From Obesumbacterium proteus (lineage in GTDB: Bacteria; Pseudomonadota; Gammaproteobacteria; Enterobacterales; Enterobacteriaceae): DNA of 64,000 bases. Below the pieces are notes generated by a model. The model saw only the letters and a list, made by a program, of their open reading frames with translations, did not search any database and was not told the origin of the DNA. This document shows positions 51,232 through 60,132 of the stretch, piece by piece (position 1 is the stretch's first letter; each line of letters opens with the position of its first letter). The DNA lies in contig NZ_CP014608.1 in NCBI RefSeq assembly GCF_001586165.1, forward strand, positions 434,001 to 498,000, in the 5' to 3' direction. Both the position numbers and the translations under genes were made by a program.

Positions 51232-53082
51232 TTAGCCTCCCAGCTTAGATTTATCACGCACAGCGCCACGGTCAGCGCTGGTCGCCAACATCGCATAGGC
51301 TCGTAGCGCAAAAGATACCTGACGCTCACGCGCTTTTGGTGTCCATGCCGCATCGCCACGCGCCAGCTCTTGCTCACGACGATTCGCCAGTTCGCTTTCG
51401 GCAACGTCTAATTTAATGCAGCGCTGTGGGATGTTGATATCAATCATGTCACCGTCTTGTACCAATGCGATGATGCCACCGCTCGCCGCCTCCGGCGAAA
51501 CGTGCCCGATCGACAAACCAGATGTACCGCCAGAGAAACGACCATCGGTGATCAGAGCGCAGCTTTTACCCAACCCCATCGATTTGAGATAAGTGGTTGG
51601 ATAGAGCATTTCTTGCATGCCAGGGCCGCCTTTTGGGCCTTCGTAGCGAATAACTACCACGTCACCCGCCACCACTTTACCGCCCAGAATAGCGTCTACT
51701 GCCGCATCTTGGCTTTCATACACTTTCGCTGGACCACGGAAAATCAGGCTCTCTTTTTCCACACCGGCGGTTTTCACGATGCAGCCATCCTCGGCGATAT
51801 TGCCATACAGCACGGCTAAGCCACCGTCTTGGCTATAGGCAAATTCACGAGTTCGGATACAGCCCTCTTGGCGGTCAGTATCCAGAGAATCCCAGCGGCA
51901 TTCTTGCGAGAATGCTTTAGTGGTGCGGATACCCGCAGGACCTGCGGTATACATCTTTTTGACGCTTTCATCTTCTGTAACCATCACGTCATAGGCAGCC
52001 AGCGTTTCAGGCAGTGTCATCCCCAGAACGTTGTTCACTTCGCGATTTAACAGCCCCGCACGATCCAACTCACCCAAAATACCGATCACACCGCCTGCGC
52101 GATGCACATCTTCCATATGGTATTTCTGCGTACTTGGTGCCACTTTGCACAGATGAGGGACTTTGCGCGACAGACGATCAATATCCGTCATAGTGAAATC
52201 AACTTCGCCTTCCTGAGCCGAAGCCAACAGGTGTAGAACGGTATTGGTGGAGCCGCCCATAGCAATATCTAACGTCATGGCATTCTCGAATGCCGCTTTG
52301 TTGGCGATATTGCGCGGCAGCACACGGTCGTCATCTTGTTCGTAGTAGCGCTTGGTCAGGTCAACGATGCGCTTCCCTGCATTCAGGAACAGATCTTTGC
52401 GGTCTGCGTGGGTCGCCAGCAGAGAACCATTGCCCGGTTGGGATAAGCCCAGTGCTTCGGTTAAGCAGTTCATGGAGTTAGCGGTAAACATCCCAGAGCA
52501 TGAGCCGCAGGTCGGGCACGCAGAGCGCTCAATTTGCTCGCTGTCTGCATCCGACACGTTCGGATTTGCACCCTGAATCATGGCATCCACCAGATCCAGT
52601 TTAATGATCTGGTCAGATAATTTGGTTTTACCCGCTTCCATCGGGCCACCGGAAACAAAGATCACCGGAATATTCAAACGCAAAGATGCCATCAGCATCC
52701 CGGGGGTGATTTTGTCGCAGTTGGAAATACACACCATGGCATCAGCACAGTGCGCATTGACCATATATTCAACGGAGTCGGCAATAAGCTCGCGGGAAGG
52801 CAGGGAATACAACATCCCGCCGTGTCCCATGGCAATACCGTCATCCACCGCAATGGTATTGAATTCTTTGGCTACGCCGCCAGAAGCTTCGATCTGCTCT
52901 GCAACCAGTTTGCCCAGATCGCGCAGATGGACATGGCCCGGCACGAACTGGGTAAACGAGTTAACCACGGCAATAATCGGCTTACCGAAATCCGCGTCTG
53001 TCATTCCCGTTGCTCGCCATAATGCGCGAGCGCCCGCCATATTACGGCCATGTGTGGTTGTTGCGGAACGATACTTTGGCAT
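51232..53082 (-). CDS. ilvD: dihydroxy-acid dehydratase IlvD
   Basis: Fe-S dehydratase giving 2-keto acids for valine and isoleucine. 616 aa as in E. coli. MPKYRSATTTHGRNMAGARALWRATG, cluster cysteines in SNCDKITPGML and SACPTCGSCSGMFTANSMNCL, VDDGIAMGHGGMLYSL and DGRFSGGTSGLSIGHVSPEAASGG. A 171-bp spacer containing hairpins and a repeat-like element separates it from ilvE. Confidence 0.97.
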   Translation of the reverse strand: MPKYRSATTTHGRNMAGARALWRATGMTDADFGKPIIAVVNSFTQFVPGHVHLRDLGKLVAEQIEASGGVAKEFNTIAVDDGIAMGHGGMLYSLPSRELIADSVEYMVNAHCADAMVCISNCDKITPGMLMASLRLNIPVIFVSGGPMEAGKTKLSDQIIKLDLVDAMIQGANPNVSDADSEQIERSACPTCGSCSGMFTANSMNCLTEALGLSQPGNGSLLATHADRKDLFLNAGKRIVDLTKRYYEQDDDRVLPRNIANKAAFENAMTLDIAMGGSTNTVLHLLASAQEGEVDFTMTDIDRLSRKVPHLCKVAPSTQKYHMEDVHRAGGVIGILGELDRAGLLNREVNNVLGMTLPETLAAYDVMVTEDESVKKMYTAGPAGIRTTKAFSQECRWDSLDTDRQEGCIRTREFAYSQDGGLAVLYGNIAEDGCIVKTAGVEKESLIFRGPAKVYESQDAAVDAILGGKVVAGDVVVIRYEGPKGGPGMQEMLYPTTYLKSMGLGKSCALITDGRFSGGTSGLSIGHVSPEAASGGIIALVQDGDMIDINIPQRCIKLDVAESELANRREQELARGDAAWTPKARERQVSFALRAYAMLATSADRGAVRDKSKLGG

Positions 53083-53132
53083 GCTTAATTCACTCCAGCG
53101 TGAGCCTGTGTTCAGGCTTTTATCTATTTATG

Positions 53133-53218
53133 CGGGCGGGAACGAACCGCCCGACTTGTCCTCGTCCTACTTCGAGCTACATGTGCGTTGATTGCCTGCA
53201 ACTCGACGTATTTCGAGG
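53133..53218. repeat. hairpin and repeat-like element in the ilvD-ilvE spacer
   Basis: CGGGCGG (53133-53139) pairs with CCGCCCG (53147-53153); then ACTTCGAGC...TGCAACTCGACGTATTTCG with TCGAG/CTCGA inverted pieces and CCTCG (53160-53164) pairing with CGAGG (53214-53218). The ACTTCGAGCT / GCAACTCGA pieces resemble dispersed intergenic repeats I remember from Serratia/Yersinia-type genomes. Untested here because only one copy is visible. Confidence 0.4.
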
Positions 53219-53253
53219 TTATATTTTGGTTAATACCCTGTCTGTCACTTCAA

Positions 53254-54186
53254 TTACTTCGCGTTGACTAAATCCAGCCAGCCCCATTGATCTTCAGTTT
53301 TGCCAGTGAACAGGCCAAAGAACGCTTCTTGAATCTGTTTGGTGATTGGGCCACAGCGACCAATACCCACCTGAATGCCGTCAACGCTACGTACCGGCGT
53401 AATTTCTGCTGCGGTACCAGACATAAAGACTTCATCTGCCAGATACAGAGATTCACGTGACATAACCTGCTCGCGAATTTCAAAACCGGCATTTTTCGCC
53501 AGCTTGATGATCGCATCACGCGTAATGCCCGGCAGTGCCGCTGACGTGAATGGCGGAGTGAAAATCACACCGTCTTTCACCATAAATAAATTTTCGCCTG
53601 CACCTTCAGACACATAGCCATGAACATCCAGAGCAATACCTTCCTGATAGCCATGACGACGTGCTTCAGAACCCACCAGCAGAGAAGAAAGATAGTTACC
53701 ACCGGCTTTTGCCGCCGTTGGGATCGTATTCGGCGCGGCGCGATTCCATGAAGAAACCTGTGCGTCGATGCCCTGATCCAGCGCATCAGCACCCAGATAG
53801 GCACCCCATGGGAATGCGGCGATAATCACATCGGTGTTGTAACCTTCCGGTGGGTTTACGCCCATACCTACGTCACCCACAAAGACCAATGGGCGAATAT
53901 AGGCACTGGTCAGATTGTTCTTGCGCAGGGTTTCGCGGCAGGCTTCCATCAGTTCATCAACGCTGTAGGAAACAGGCATACGGTAAATTTTGGCGGAGTC
54001 GCGCAGACGCTGCATATGCTCGCGGTGGCGGAAAACAGCAGGGCCATTGTTGGTGTCATAGCAGCGCACGCCTTCGAATACGGAAGTTCCGTAATGCAGC
54101 GCATGAGACATAACATGCACTTTAGCTTCTGCCCATGGAACCATCTCGCCATTGAACCAAATGTAATCCGCTTTCTTAGTGGTCAT
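53254..54186 (-). CDS. ilvE: branched-chain amino acid aminotransferase IlvE
   Basis: PLP fold-type IV aminotransferase, last step for Ile, Val and Leu. 310 aa (E. coli 309). PLP lysine K160 in IPTAAKAGGNYL; EGVRCYDTNNGPAVFRHREHMQRL, EGAGENLFMV, and DEVFMSGTAAEITPV are family signatures. 33 bp after ilvM. Confidence 0.98.
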   Translation of the reverse strand: MTTKKADYIWFNGEMVPWAEAKVHVMSHALHYGTSVFEGVRCYDTNNGPAVFRHREHMQRLRDSAKIYRMPVSYSVDELMEACRETLRKNNLTSAYIRPLVFVGDVGMGVNPPEGYNTDVIIAAFPWGAYLGADALDQGIDAQVSSWNRAAPNTIPTAAKAGGNYLSSLLVGSEARRHGYQEGIALDVHGYVSEGAGENLFMVKDGVIFTPPFTSAALPGITRDAIIKLAKNAGFEIREQVMSRESLYLADEVFMSGTAAEITPVRSVDGIQVGIGRCGPITKQIQEAFFGLFTGKTEDQWGWLDLVNAK

Positions 54187-54219
54187 TCTTTTTTCCTTGT
54201 TGCGTCTGATGCGCGATAT

Positions 54220-54534
54220 TTAATTAATATTATTCGTTTCTAGTGCCAGCGTAGGCCGATAACTGGCCGCTTGTTGGTGAGCCGCGTGCGACTGCACTTC
54301 AACGCAAGCAACATCCATCAATTTACTCAACTGCGATGAAAGCAGGTTGATTGGACGCTGGCTAGACACCGTTAGTTCAATGTTCACACTGTCTGAATCC
54401 AACATCTGAGCCATATTCATAGCACAAACTTGGAAGCCACGGTGACGGATAACGCGGAGTACCCGCTCTAAAACCTCTGGGCGGAAACGTGCCTGAATCG
54501 CCAATTGATGTTGCAAGGATGTTAACTGCATCAT
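54220..54534 (-). CDS. ilvM: acetolactate synthase II small subunit IlvM
   Basis: Regulatory ACT-domain subunit of acetohydroxyacid synthase II. 104 aa, longer than E. coli IlvM (87 aa) by about six residues at the N-terminus and a longer C-terminal tail (QQAASYRPTLALETNNIN). Core QARFRPEVLERVLRVIRHRGFQVCAMNM and NIELTVSSQRPINLLSSQL. ATG overlaps the ilvG stop by 4 bp. Confidence 0.94.
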   Translation of the reverse strand: MMQLTSLQHQLAIQARFRPEVLERVLRVIRHRGFQVCAMNMAQMLDSDSVNIELTVSSQRPINLLSSQLSKLMDVACVEVQSHAAHQQAASYRPTLALETNNIN

Positions 54535-56177
54535 GATATTTTCTCCATCATAGATTCATTGCCTGCGCCCGGCGGAACTAAAGGCCAGACATTCTCTAAT
54601 TCGTCGATGGAGACATGGAGCAGGTACGGACCTTCGCTGTTTAACAGCGCATCCAGTGCGGCGTCGACTTGATCTTTACGGGTAATACGCTGGCCTGCAA
54701 TGCTAAAAGCGCTGGCCAGCATTAAGAAATCAGGATTATCGGATAAGTTGGTTTCGCTGTAGCGCCCATCAAAAAACAGCTGCTGCCATTGGCGCACCAT
54801 GCCTAACCGCTGGTTATCCAGCAAAACTATTTTTACCGGCAGTTTTTTACGTTTGATGGTGCCTAATTCCTGCACGTTCATCATGAAAGAACCATCGCCT
54901 GAAACACAGATAACCATATCGTCTGGGCGTGCCATTTGCGCACCGACAGCCGCAGGGACGCCAAACCCCATGGTGCCTAAACCGCTCGAGGTGATGAAAT
55001 TTTCTGGACGAGTAAACTGCATATGCTGTGCAGTCCACATTTGGTGCTGGCCTACATCAGTAGTTACAACCGCGCTGGCGGGTTTACGGTCAGATAACTG
55101 CTTCAGGAACAACGGGGCATAAATAGCTTGGCCGGGATGATCGTAACGCCACGGATGCTCGGCCTTCAGGCCTATAACATCATACTGCCATTCCCCGATG
55201 CTTAACGGCTGACTCAGCGCTGGCAGCATGATATTTAAATCACCGCACAGCTCAACATGAGCCTGACGCAGCTTGCTCATCTCGGCAGGGTCGATATCCA
55301 TATGAATAACTTTGGCATGAGGAGCAAAAGCGTTCAGCTTGCCGGTGACGCGATCGTCAAAACGCGCGCCCACCGCAATCAACAAGTCGCATTGCTGCAC
55401 GGCCAGATTAGCAGCCTTGGTGCCGTGCATGCCTAACATCCCTAAATAGCATGGATGGTTGGCATCCGGTGCTCCCAAGCCTTTTAACGTGACTACCGCA
55501 GGGATGCCAGTCGCATTAACGAATTCGCGCAATGCAGGAACAGCCTGCGCCATCCCAACGCCACCACCGGCATACAACATCGGTTTTTTTGCCTGAGCTA
55601 ACAACTCACACGCCTGCATTAAGCCGGTTTCACAGGCAGGCATGACTTCGGTAACGGCAGACAAATGCGCAGCCAGCTCACCTTCGGCCAGCTGAATATC
55701 TTTCGGGATATCGATTAAGACCGGGCCCGGACGCCCGCCCATCGCAACCGCAAAAGCTTCAGCCATGATCCCGGGCAAAGCATCCAACGACTCAACTAAA
55801 AAGCTGTGCTTGGTACATGCCAATGACAGTCCCAGAACATCAATCTCTTGAAAAGCATCAGTACCAATCAAAGCTGAACCGACTTGGCCTGTGATGGCAA
55901 CAACGGGAACAGAATCCAGCATGGCGTCCGCTAAACCCGTAATCAGGTTAGTTGCGCCTGGGCCTGAAGTTGCAATGCACACGCCTGGTTTTCCGGTGGC
56001 ACGGGCATAGCCAATGGCAGCGATCACGGCGCCTTGCTCGTGGCGGCACAGTAGGTGTTCAACACCACCGTCATACAACGCATCGTATACCGGCATGATT
56101 GCGCCACCTGGGTAGCCGAAAACTTTATCAACACCCTGTGCACGCAACGCTTGTACTACCCACTGTGCTCCATTCAT
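54531..56177 (-). CDS. ilvG: acetolactate synthase II large subunit IlvG
   Basis: ThDP-, FAD- and Mg2+-dependent catalytic subunit forming acetolactate and acetohydroxybutyrate. 548 aa, full length and uninterrupted, unlike the frameshifted ilvG of E. coli K-12. Catalytic Glu region CRHEQGAVIAAIGYAR, ThDP motif GDGSFMMNVQEL...LLDNQRLGMVRQWQ. First structural gene after the ilvL attenuator. The isozyme is valine-insensitive in homologues. Confidence 0.97.
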   Translation of the reverse strand: MNGAQWVVQALRAQGVDKVFGYPGGAIMPVYDALYDGGVEHLLCRHEQGAVIAAIGYARATGKPGVCIATSGPGATNLITGLADAMLDSVPVVAITGQVGSALIGTDAFQEIDVLGLSLACTKHSFLVESLDALPGIMAEAFAVAMGGRPGPVLIDIPKDIQLAEGELAAHLSAVTEVMPACETGLMQACELLAQAKKPMLYAGGGVGMAQAVPALREFVNATGIPAVVTLKGLGAPDANHPCYLGMLGMHGTKAANLAVQQCDLLIAVGARFDDRVTGKLNAFAPHAKVIHMDIDPAEMSKLRQAHVELCGDLNIMLPALSQPLSIGEWQYDVIGLKAEHPWRYDHPGQAIYAPLFLKQLSDRKPASAVVTTDVGQHQMWTAQHMQFTRPENFITSSGLGTMGFGVPAAVGAQMARPDDMVICVSGDGSFMMNVQELGTIKRKKLPVKIVLLDNQRLGMVRQWQQLFFDGRYSETNLSDNPDFLMLASAFSIAGQRITRKDQVDAALDALLNSEGPYLLHVSIDELENVWPLVPPGAGNESMMEKIS

Positions 56178-56260
56178 AGCTTAATTCCCCGCCCTTTTAC
56201 TGGGACAACAGGATTTTATTCTGTTAGCCATTTGCTGTTCCCCATCACTTTCTCATTGCG

Positions 56261-56295
56261 AAAAAAAACCCCCGGACCTTTCGGTGCGGGGGTTC
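56261..56295 (-). terminator. ilv operon attenuator
   Basis: Minus strand: AACCCCCG-CACC, GAAA loop, GGT-CCGGGGGTT, then eight T, between ilvL and ilvG. This is the Rho-independent terminator of the ilvGMEDA attenuation system. Confidence 0.92.
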
Positions 56296-56317
56296 TCGTT
56301 TGATTCAGACCTGATTT

Positions 56318-56416
56318 TTAAGCCTTTCTTCGTCCAAGTGCTGCCCCGCACGGTGGGATAATAATCACCACCACACTAATCACGACGAGGCTGAGTACTT
56401 GGACGAGAGTTTTCAT
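56318..56416 (-). CDS. ilvL: ilv operon leader peptide IlvL
   Basis: 32-aa leader, ATG at 56416 to TAA at 56318: starts MKTLVQVLSLVVISVVVIIIP and ends AALGRRKA. It is dense in the regulatory codons Val, Ile and Leu; ribosome stalling when these charged tRNAs are scarce prevents formation of the attenuator. Matches E. coli IlvL (32 aa) in length and pattern. Confidence 0.96.
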   Translation of the reverse strand: MKTLVQVLSLVVISVVVIIIPPCGAALGRRKA

Positions 56417-56457
56417 AAATAGTTTTTTCTGTTGCCTTCTGAGCTAATGCTTAAAGA

Positions 56458-56485
56458 GTTATCACAGTTCTTTGCCGTCTGACAA
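56458..56485 (-). promoter_or_regulatory. candidate ilvL-ilvG promoter
   Basis: Minus strand -35 TTGTCA (56485-56480), 16-bp spacer, -10 GATAAC (56463-56458), about 42 bp before the ilvL ATG. An A/T tract (AAAAAAATTATT) lies just upstream, where E. coli has upstream activation and IHF binding. Confidence 0.55.
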
Positions 56486-56549
56486 TAATTTTTTTGCGTA
56501 ACCAATAAACAGAAACGGTTCAAATCACGTTCAATGATATGATTTAACA

Positions 56550-57779
56550 TCATTTTATTGTGGTTTCTTCGGTCGAAATTTTTCTCCCTAAAGAAGCGCC
56601 TTGAGTATCTCGACCAAAAGAAATCAGCACAATGATTGCCACCGCAACACTGCCCGCAATAATCGCCATCGCCAAACCATAGTTCTGCCCATGGCTTTCA
56701 GCAATCGTCGCCTGAAGCGTCGCATTCACAGAAGCAATCAGGTTACCCAGTTGATATACAAACCCCGGTAACACCGCGCGCGTGTTGGCGGGAACCAGTT
56801 CATTAAGATAGGTAGGAATAACCCCCCAAGCCCCTTGCACCATGAACTGCATTAAAAATGCGCCAATGCCTAGCATGAGTGATCCCCCAGAGAACGCCCA
56901 CAGAGGGATAACGGGTAAGGCCAGCGCCGCCGCAATAATAATCGCCTTCTTACGGCCAATTTTTTCAGACAATACACCAAAGAACACGCCACCGATAATT
57001 GATGCGATATTGTAGCTAATAGCGATGATACTGACGGTTTTAGGATCGAAACCATGCTGAATTTTCAAAAATGCTGGATACATATCTTGAGTGCCGTGGC
57101 TGAAGAAATTGAACGCAGCCATCAACAAGACAAGGTAGATACAAAGCTTCCAATGGCTCTTCAAAACGGGAAGAAGCGCTGTACTTTCTTTACGCTCACG
57201 AGCCGCCAGCCAAACCGGTGATTCAGGCACTTTAAAGTAAATAAATGGCAATAAAATAATTGGAATAGCACCAATCACAAACATGCCACGCCAGCCGACA
57301 ATTTCAAATAATGAGCCATATACCACCGCAGCCAGTAGATAGCCGAAGGGGTAACCGGCCTGAAATATCCCTGACATTAATCCACGCGAGCGGTCTGGAA
57401 TGGTTTCCATCGCCAAAGATGATGCAACTCCCCAGATCCCTCCCATCGCTACGCCATACAGTACTCTGAGCGCTAAGAACATGGTCAGGGATGGCGCTGC
57501 TGCGGAGAGTAGTTCGAAGATCGAAAAGAAGAGAATATTGACCATCAAGATCGGCCGACGACCGTACTTTTCGGCCGCTCGCCCAAACAGCAATGCGCCA
57601 ATAGGTCGCACGGCCAACGTCAGCAATATCGCCAACGTGACTTCTTCCATGCCAACGTTAAAAGCCTTGGCGATATCGCTGAGTAAAAATACGAGGACGA
57701 AAAAATCGAAAGCATCGAGCGTCCAACTTAGGAAGCTCGCAATAGCAACGTTACGCTGCTGGCTTGACCAACCAAACAT
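56550..57779 (-). CDS. MFS transporter, carboxylate/sialate-symporter type
   Basis: 409 aa with twelve predicted membrane helices. MFS signature after helix 2: RPIGALLFGRAAEKYGRRPILM, repeated in the second half as GVLSEKIGRKKAIII. N-terminal WTLDAFDFFVLVFLL resembles the sialate/lactate/shikimate proton symporters (NanT/JenP/ShiA-like). Substrate cannot be assigned. Not present between ilvL and comM in E. coli; no regulator or enzyme neighbour hints at the cargo. Confidence 0.8.
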   Translation of the reverse strand: MFGWSSQQRNVAIASFLSWTLDAFDFFVLVFLLSDIAKAFNVGMEEVTLAILLTLAVRPIGALLFGRAAEKYGRRPILMVNILFFSIFELLSAAAPSLTMFLALRVLYGVAMGGIWGVASSLAMETIPDRSRGLMSGIFQAGYPFGYLLAAVVYGSLFEIVGWRGMFVIGAIPIILLPFIYFKVPESPVWLAARERKESTALLPVLKSHWKLCIYLVLLMAAFNFFSHGTQDMYPAFLKIQHGFDPKTVSIIAISYNIASIIGGVFFGVLSEKIGRKKAIIIAAALALPVIPLWAFSGGSLMLGIGAFLMQFMVQGAWGVIPTYLNELVPANTRAVLPGFVYQLGNLIASVNATLQATIAESHGQNYGLAMAIIAGSVAVAIIVLISFGRDTQGASLGRKISTEETTIK

Positions 57780-58117
57780 AATGAATTCCCTACCGTAGAG
57801 TATGAGGCGTTTTTATTAGCATTTTTATTAGAGACAGCGGCACAACCTGATACTTGTTATGCAGAATGTCGTTTTGTATTACTAATGTTAAATATAACCC
57901 TCTTAGCGACAAGGCCAAAATAATTAGCATGCTATCTTTGTTAAATATTGTATGTGAAATGTTAAGTTTTGTTGCCAGCATCAAATCCAGCTCGCAGTTT
58001 TAAGTCCACTACTCCTTTCAAGACAGCGAAATGCTGGAATCAATAACACAAAGCACATACCTCGTTCTGACACCACTCACTATTCGCCACATGATGGTCT
58101 TCAACATGGAGGTAACT

Positions 58118-59644
58118 ATGTCAGTGGCGATGATTAATACCCGTGCAGCAATCGGCGTGCAGGCACCCGCGGTGAGCGTTGAAGCACACATCAGCACCGG
58201 GCTCCCCGGTTTTACATTAGTAGGTTTACCTGAGGCGACAGTGAAAGAGGCTAAAGACCGCGTAAGAAGCGCCATCATAAATTGCGGTTTTACGTTTCCA
58301 GCAAAACGTATCACGGTGAATCTGGCTCCCGCAGATCTGCCCAAAGAAGGTGGACGCTATGATCTTCCCATTGCAATCGCCATTTTGATTGCCTCTGAGC
58401 AGCTTAGCGCGACTTCTGTAGAAGGATTAGAGCTGCTAGGTGAGTTAGGTCTTTCAGGCGCACTACGGCGCATTCAGGGAGCAATCCCCGCCGCTATGGC
58501 CGCTCAGCAACATCAGCGCAAGCTAATCGCTCCAGAGGAAAATGAGGAAGAGCTTGGCCTGCTTGGAGAACAACAGCCTCATCTCATTGCCAATCATCTT
58601 CTGCAAGTTTGTGATTTCCTCAGTGGTAACTCACAGCTTCTACCACCGAAGGTATCCCGACTATCATCCATAGCCTCAAACACAAAAGACATGCGGGATA
58701 TCATTGGCCAAGAACAGGCGCGCCGAGCATTAGAAATCGCAGCCACAGGCGGGCATAACTTACTGTTGTTAGGGCCACCCGGAACAGGGAAAACGATGTT
58801 AGCTAGCCGCCTCAATAGCATATTGCCACCGTTAACCACCGAAGAGGCTTTAGAGAGCGCCGCGGTTGCCAGTTTGGTACATCAATCAACCACGGGGCAA
58901 TCTTGCTATCAGCGGCCATTTAGGACCCCACATCACAGCGCTTCAATGGCAGCACTCATCGGCGGGGGATCTTTACCAAGACCCGGAGAGATTTCTCTCG
59001 CACATAACGGCGTACTATTTTTAGATGAACTGCCTGAGTTTGAACGACGAGTGTTGGATGCTCTGCGCGAGCCGCTTGAGTCAGGCGAAGCATGCATCTC
59101 TAGGGCACTGGCAAAAGTCACTTTTCCTGCAAGAGTACAATTAGTTGCCGCTATGAATCCAAGCCCGACGGGGCATTACAAAGGCATTCATGCACGCACA
59201 CCGCCACAGCAGATACTCAAATATCTATCTCGCTTATCAGGTCCCTTTTTAGATCGTTTTGACCTTTCTATTGAGGTGCCTCTGTTACCCGCTGGGGTTC
59301 TTAGCATTCAAAAACGCATTGGAGAAAGCAGCGAGGTTATTCGCCAAAGAGTATGTTTAGCACGAGAAAAGCAGTATCAACGATCGGGAAAACTCAACGC
59401 ACATTTGGCAGGTAAGGAGATGGACAGGGTATGCTCACTGTCTCAAGAAGATGCAGCATTTCTGGAACAAGCACTCGAGAAGATGGGATTGTCGGTAAGA
59501 GCCTGGCACCGAATACTAAAAGTTGCTCGTTCTATTGCCGATCTTGCACAAAGTGACAACATCAGCCGAGCTCACATTGCAGAAGCGCTTAGCTATCGCT
59601 CAATGGATCGTTTGATCCAACACCTCCATCAGGCGCTGCAATAA
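58118..59644 (+). CDS. comM: MCM-like AAA+ helicase ComM (YifB)
   Basis: Magnesium-chelatase-like AAA+ ATPase; in naturally competent bacteria ComM is a branch-migration helicase for integrating transformed DNA. GGAGGTAACT before ATG 58118 fixes the start (508 aa; E. coli 506); a longer upstream frame is spurious. N-terminal Lon-like domain (GLPGFTLVGLPEATVKEAKDRVRSAI), Walker A GPPGTGKTM, GVLFLDELPEFERR, VAAMNPSPTGHY, arginine/sensor region LDRFDLSIEVPLLP. Confidence 0.96.
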   Translation: MSVAMINTRAAIGVQAPAVSVEAHISTGLPGFTLVGLPEATVKEAKDRVRSAIINCGFTFPAKRITVNLAPADLPKEGGRYDLPIAIAILIASEQLSATSVEGLELLGELGLSGALRRIQGAIPAAMAAQQHQRKLIAPEENEEELGLLGEQQPHLIANHLLQVCDFLSGNSQLLPPKVSRLSSIASNTKDMRDIIGQEQARRALEIAATGGHNLLLLGPPGTGKTMLASRLNSILPPLTTEEALESAAVASLVHQSTTGQSCYQRPFRTPHHSASMAALIGGGSLPRPGEISLAHNGVLFLDELPEFERRVLDALREPLESGEACISRALAKVTFPARVQLVAAMNPSPTGHYKGIHARTPPQQILKYLSRLSGPFLDRFDLSIEVPLLPAGVLSIQKRIGESSEVIRQRVCLAREKQYQRSGKLNAHLAGKEMDRVCSLSQEDAAFLEQALEKMGLSVRAWHRILKVARSIADLAQSDNISRAHIAEALSYRSMDRLIQHLHQALQ

Positions 59645-59673
59645 AAAACGGGGCCCAAAGGCCCCGAGTTTTT
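59644..59673. terminator. bidirectional terminator between comM and maoP
   Basis: Stem CGGGGCC / GGCCCCG with CAAA loop; AGTTTTT on the plus side and TTTTTTATT on the minus side. Confidence 0.92.
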
Positions 59674-60010
59674 AGTCATCACTATCAGTGTATTCTTCCA
59701 CCGTATCCATCTGCGGTTTACCGCCGGATAAGGTGTGGAAACGCTTAGGACGACGAATGCGTGCAATGTACTTCGACCAAATTTTCTCTGCTTCTGTCGC
59801 GGGCTGACGTTCACCACGGCACACAGCAACAAAGAGTTGTTCTTCTTCGGTTTGTGGCTCACGAGTCCCTAAATCGAGCTCGTTAAACGCATAACCAAAA
59901 CGCTCAAGAACCTGAGCTTCTTTAATTGTGAAATCGCCGTGGCGTGAAAAACCACGAGGATAATGTTTATTGTCAAAAAAACGATGATTGGTGCTGAAGC
60001 TTTCCGCCAT
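59672..60010 (-). CDS. maoP: macrodomain Ori organization protein MaoP
   Basis: 112 aa from ATG 60010 (MAESFSTNHRFFDNKHYPRGF), identical in length to E. coli MaoP (YifE), which acts with the nearby maoS site to define the Ori macrodomain. Conserved HGDFTIKEAQVLERFGYAFNELDLG and RPKRFHTLSGGKPQ. Divergent from hdfR. I could not identify maoS by eye. Confidence 0.95.
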   Translation of the reverse strand: MAESFSTNHRFFDNKHYPRGFSRHGDFTIKEAQVLERFGYAFNELDLGTREPQTEEEQLFVAVCRGERQPATEAEKIWSKYIARIRRPKRFHTLSGGKPQMDTVEEYTDSDD

Positions 60011-60132
60011 CTGACACACTCCTAAATTTTCTTATTGCTGTACCACTTATGGCGCGGAGTATTAGTTAGGCTTGACAACGTGTAAAACAAAACATTTAAA
60101 TCATCATGATTAATATTTTTATTGGAGAGGCA

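Noticed and set aside
58031..58117. 29-codon N-terminal extension of ComM
   Set aside because: GGAGGTAACT immediately precedes ATG 58118 and the extension is not conserved.
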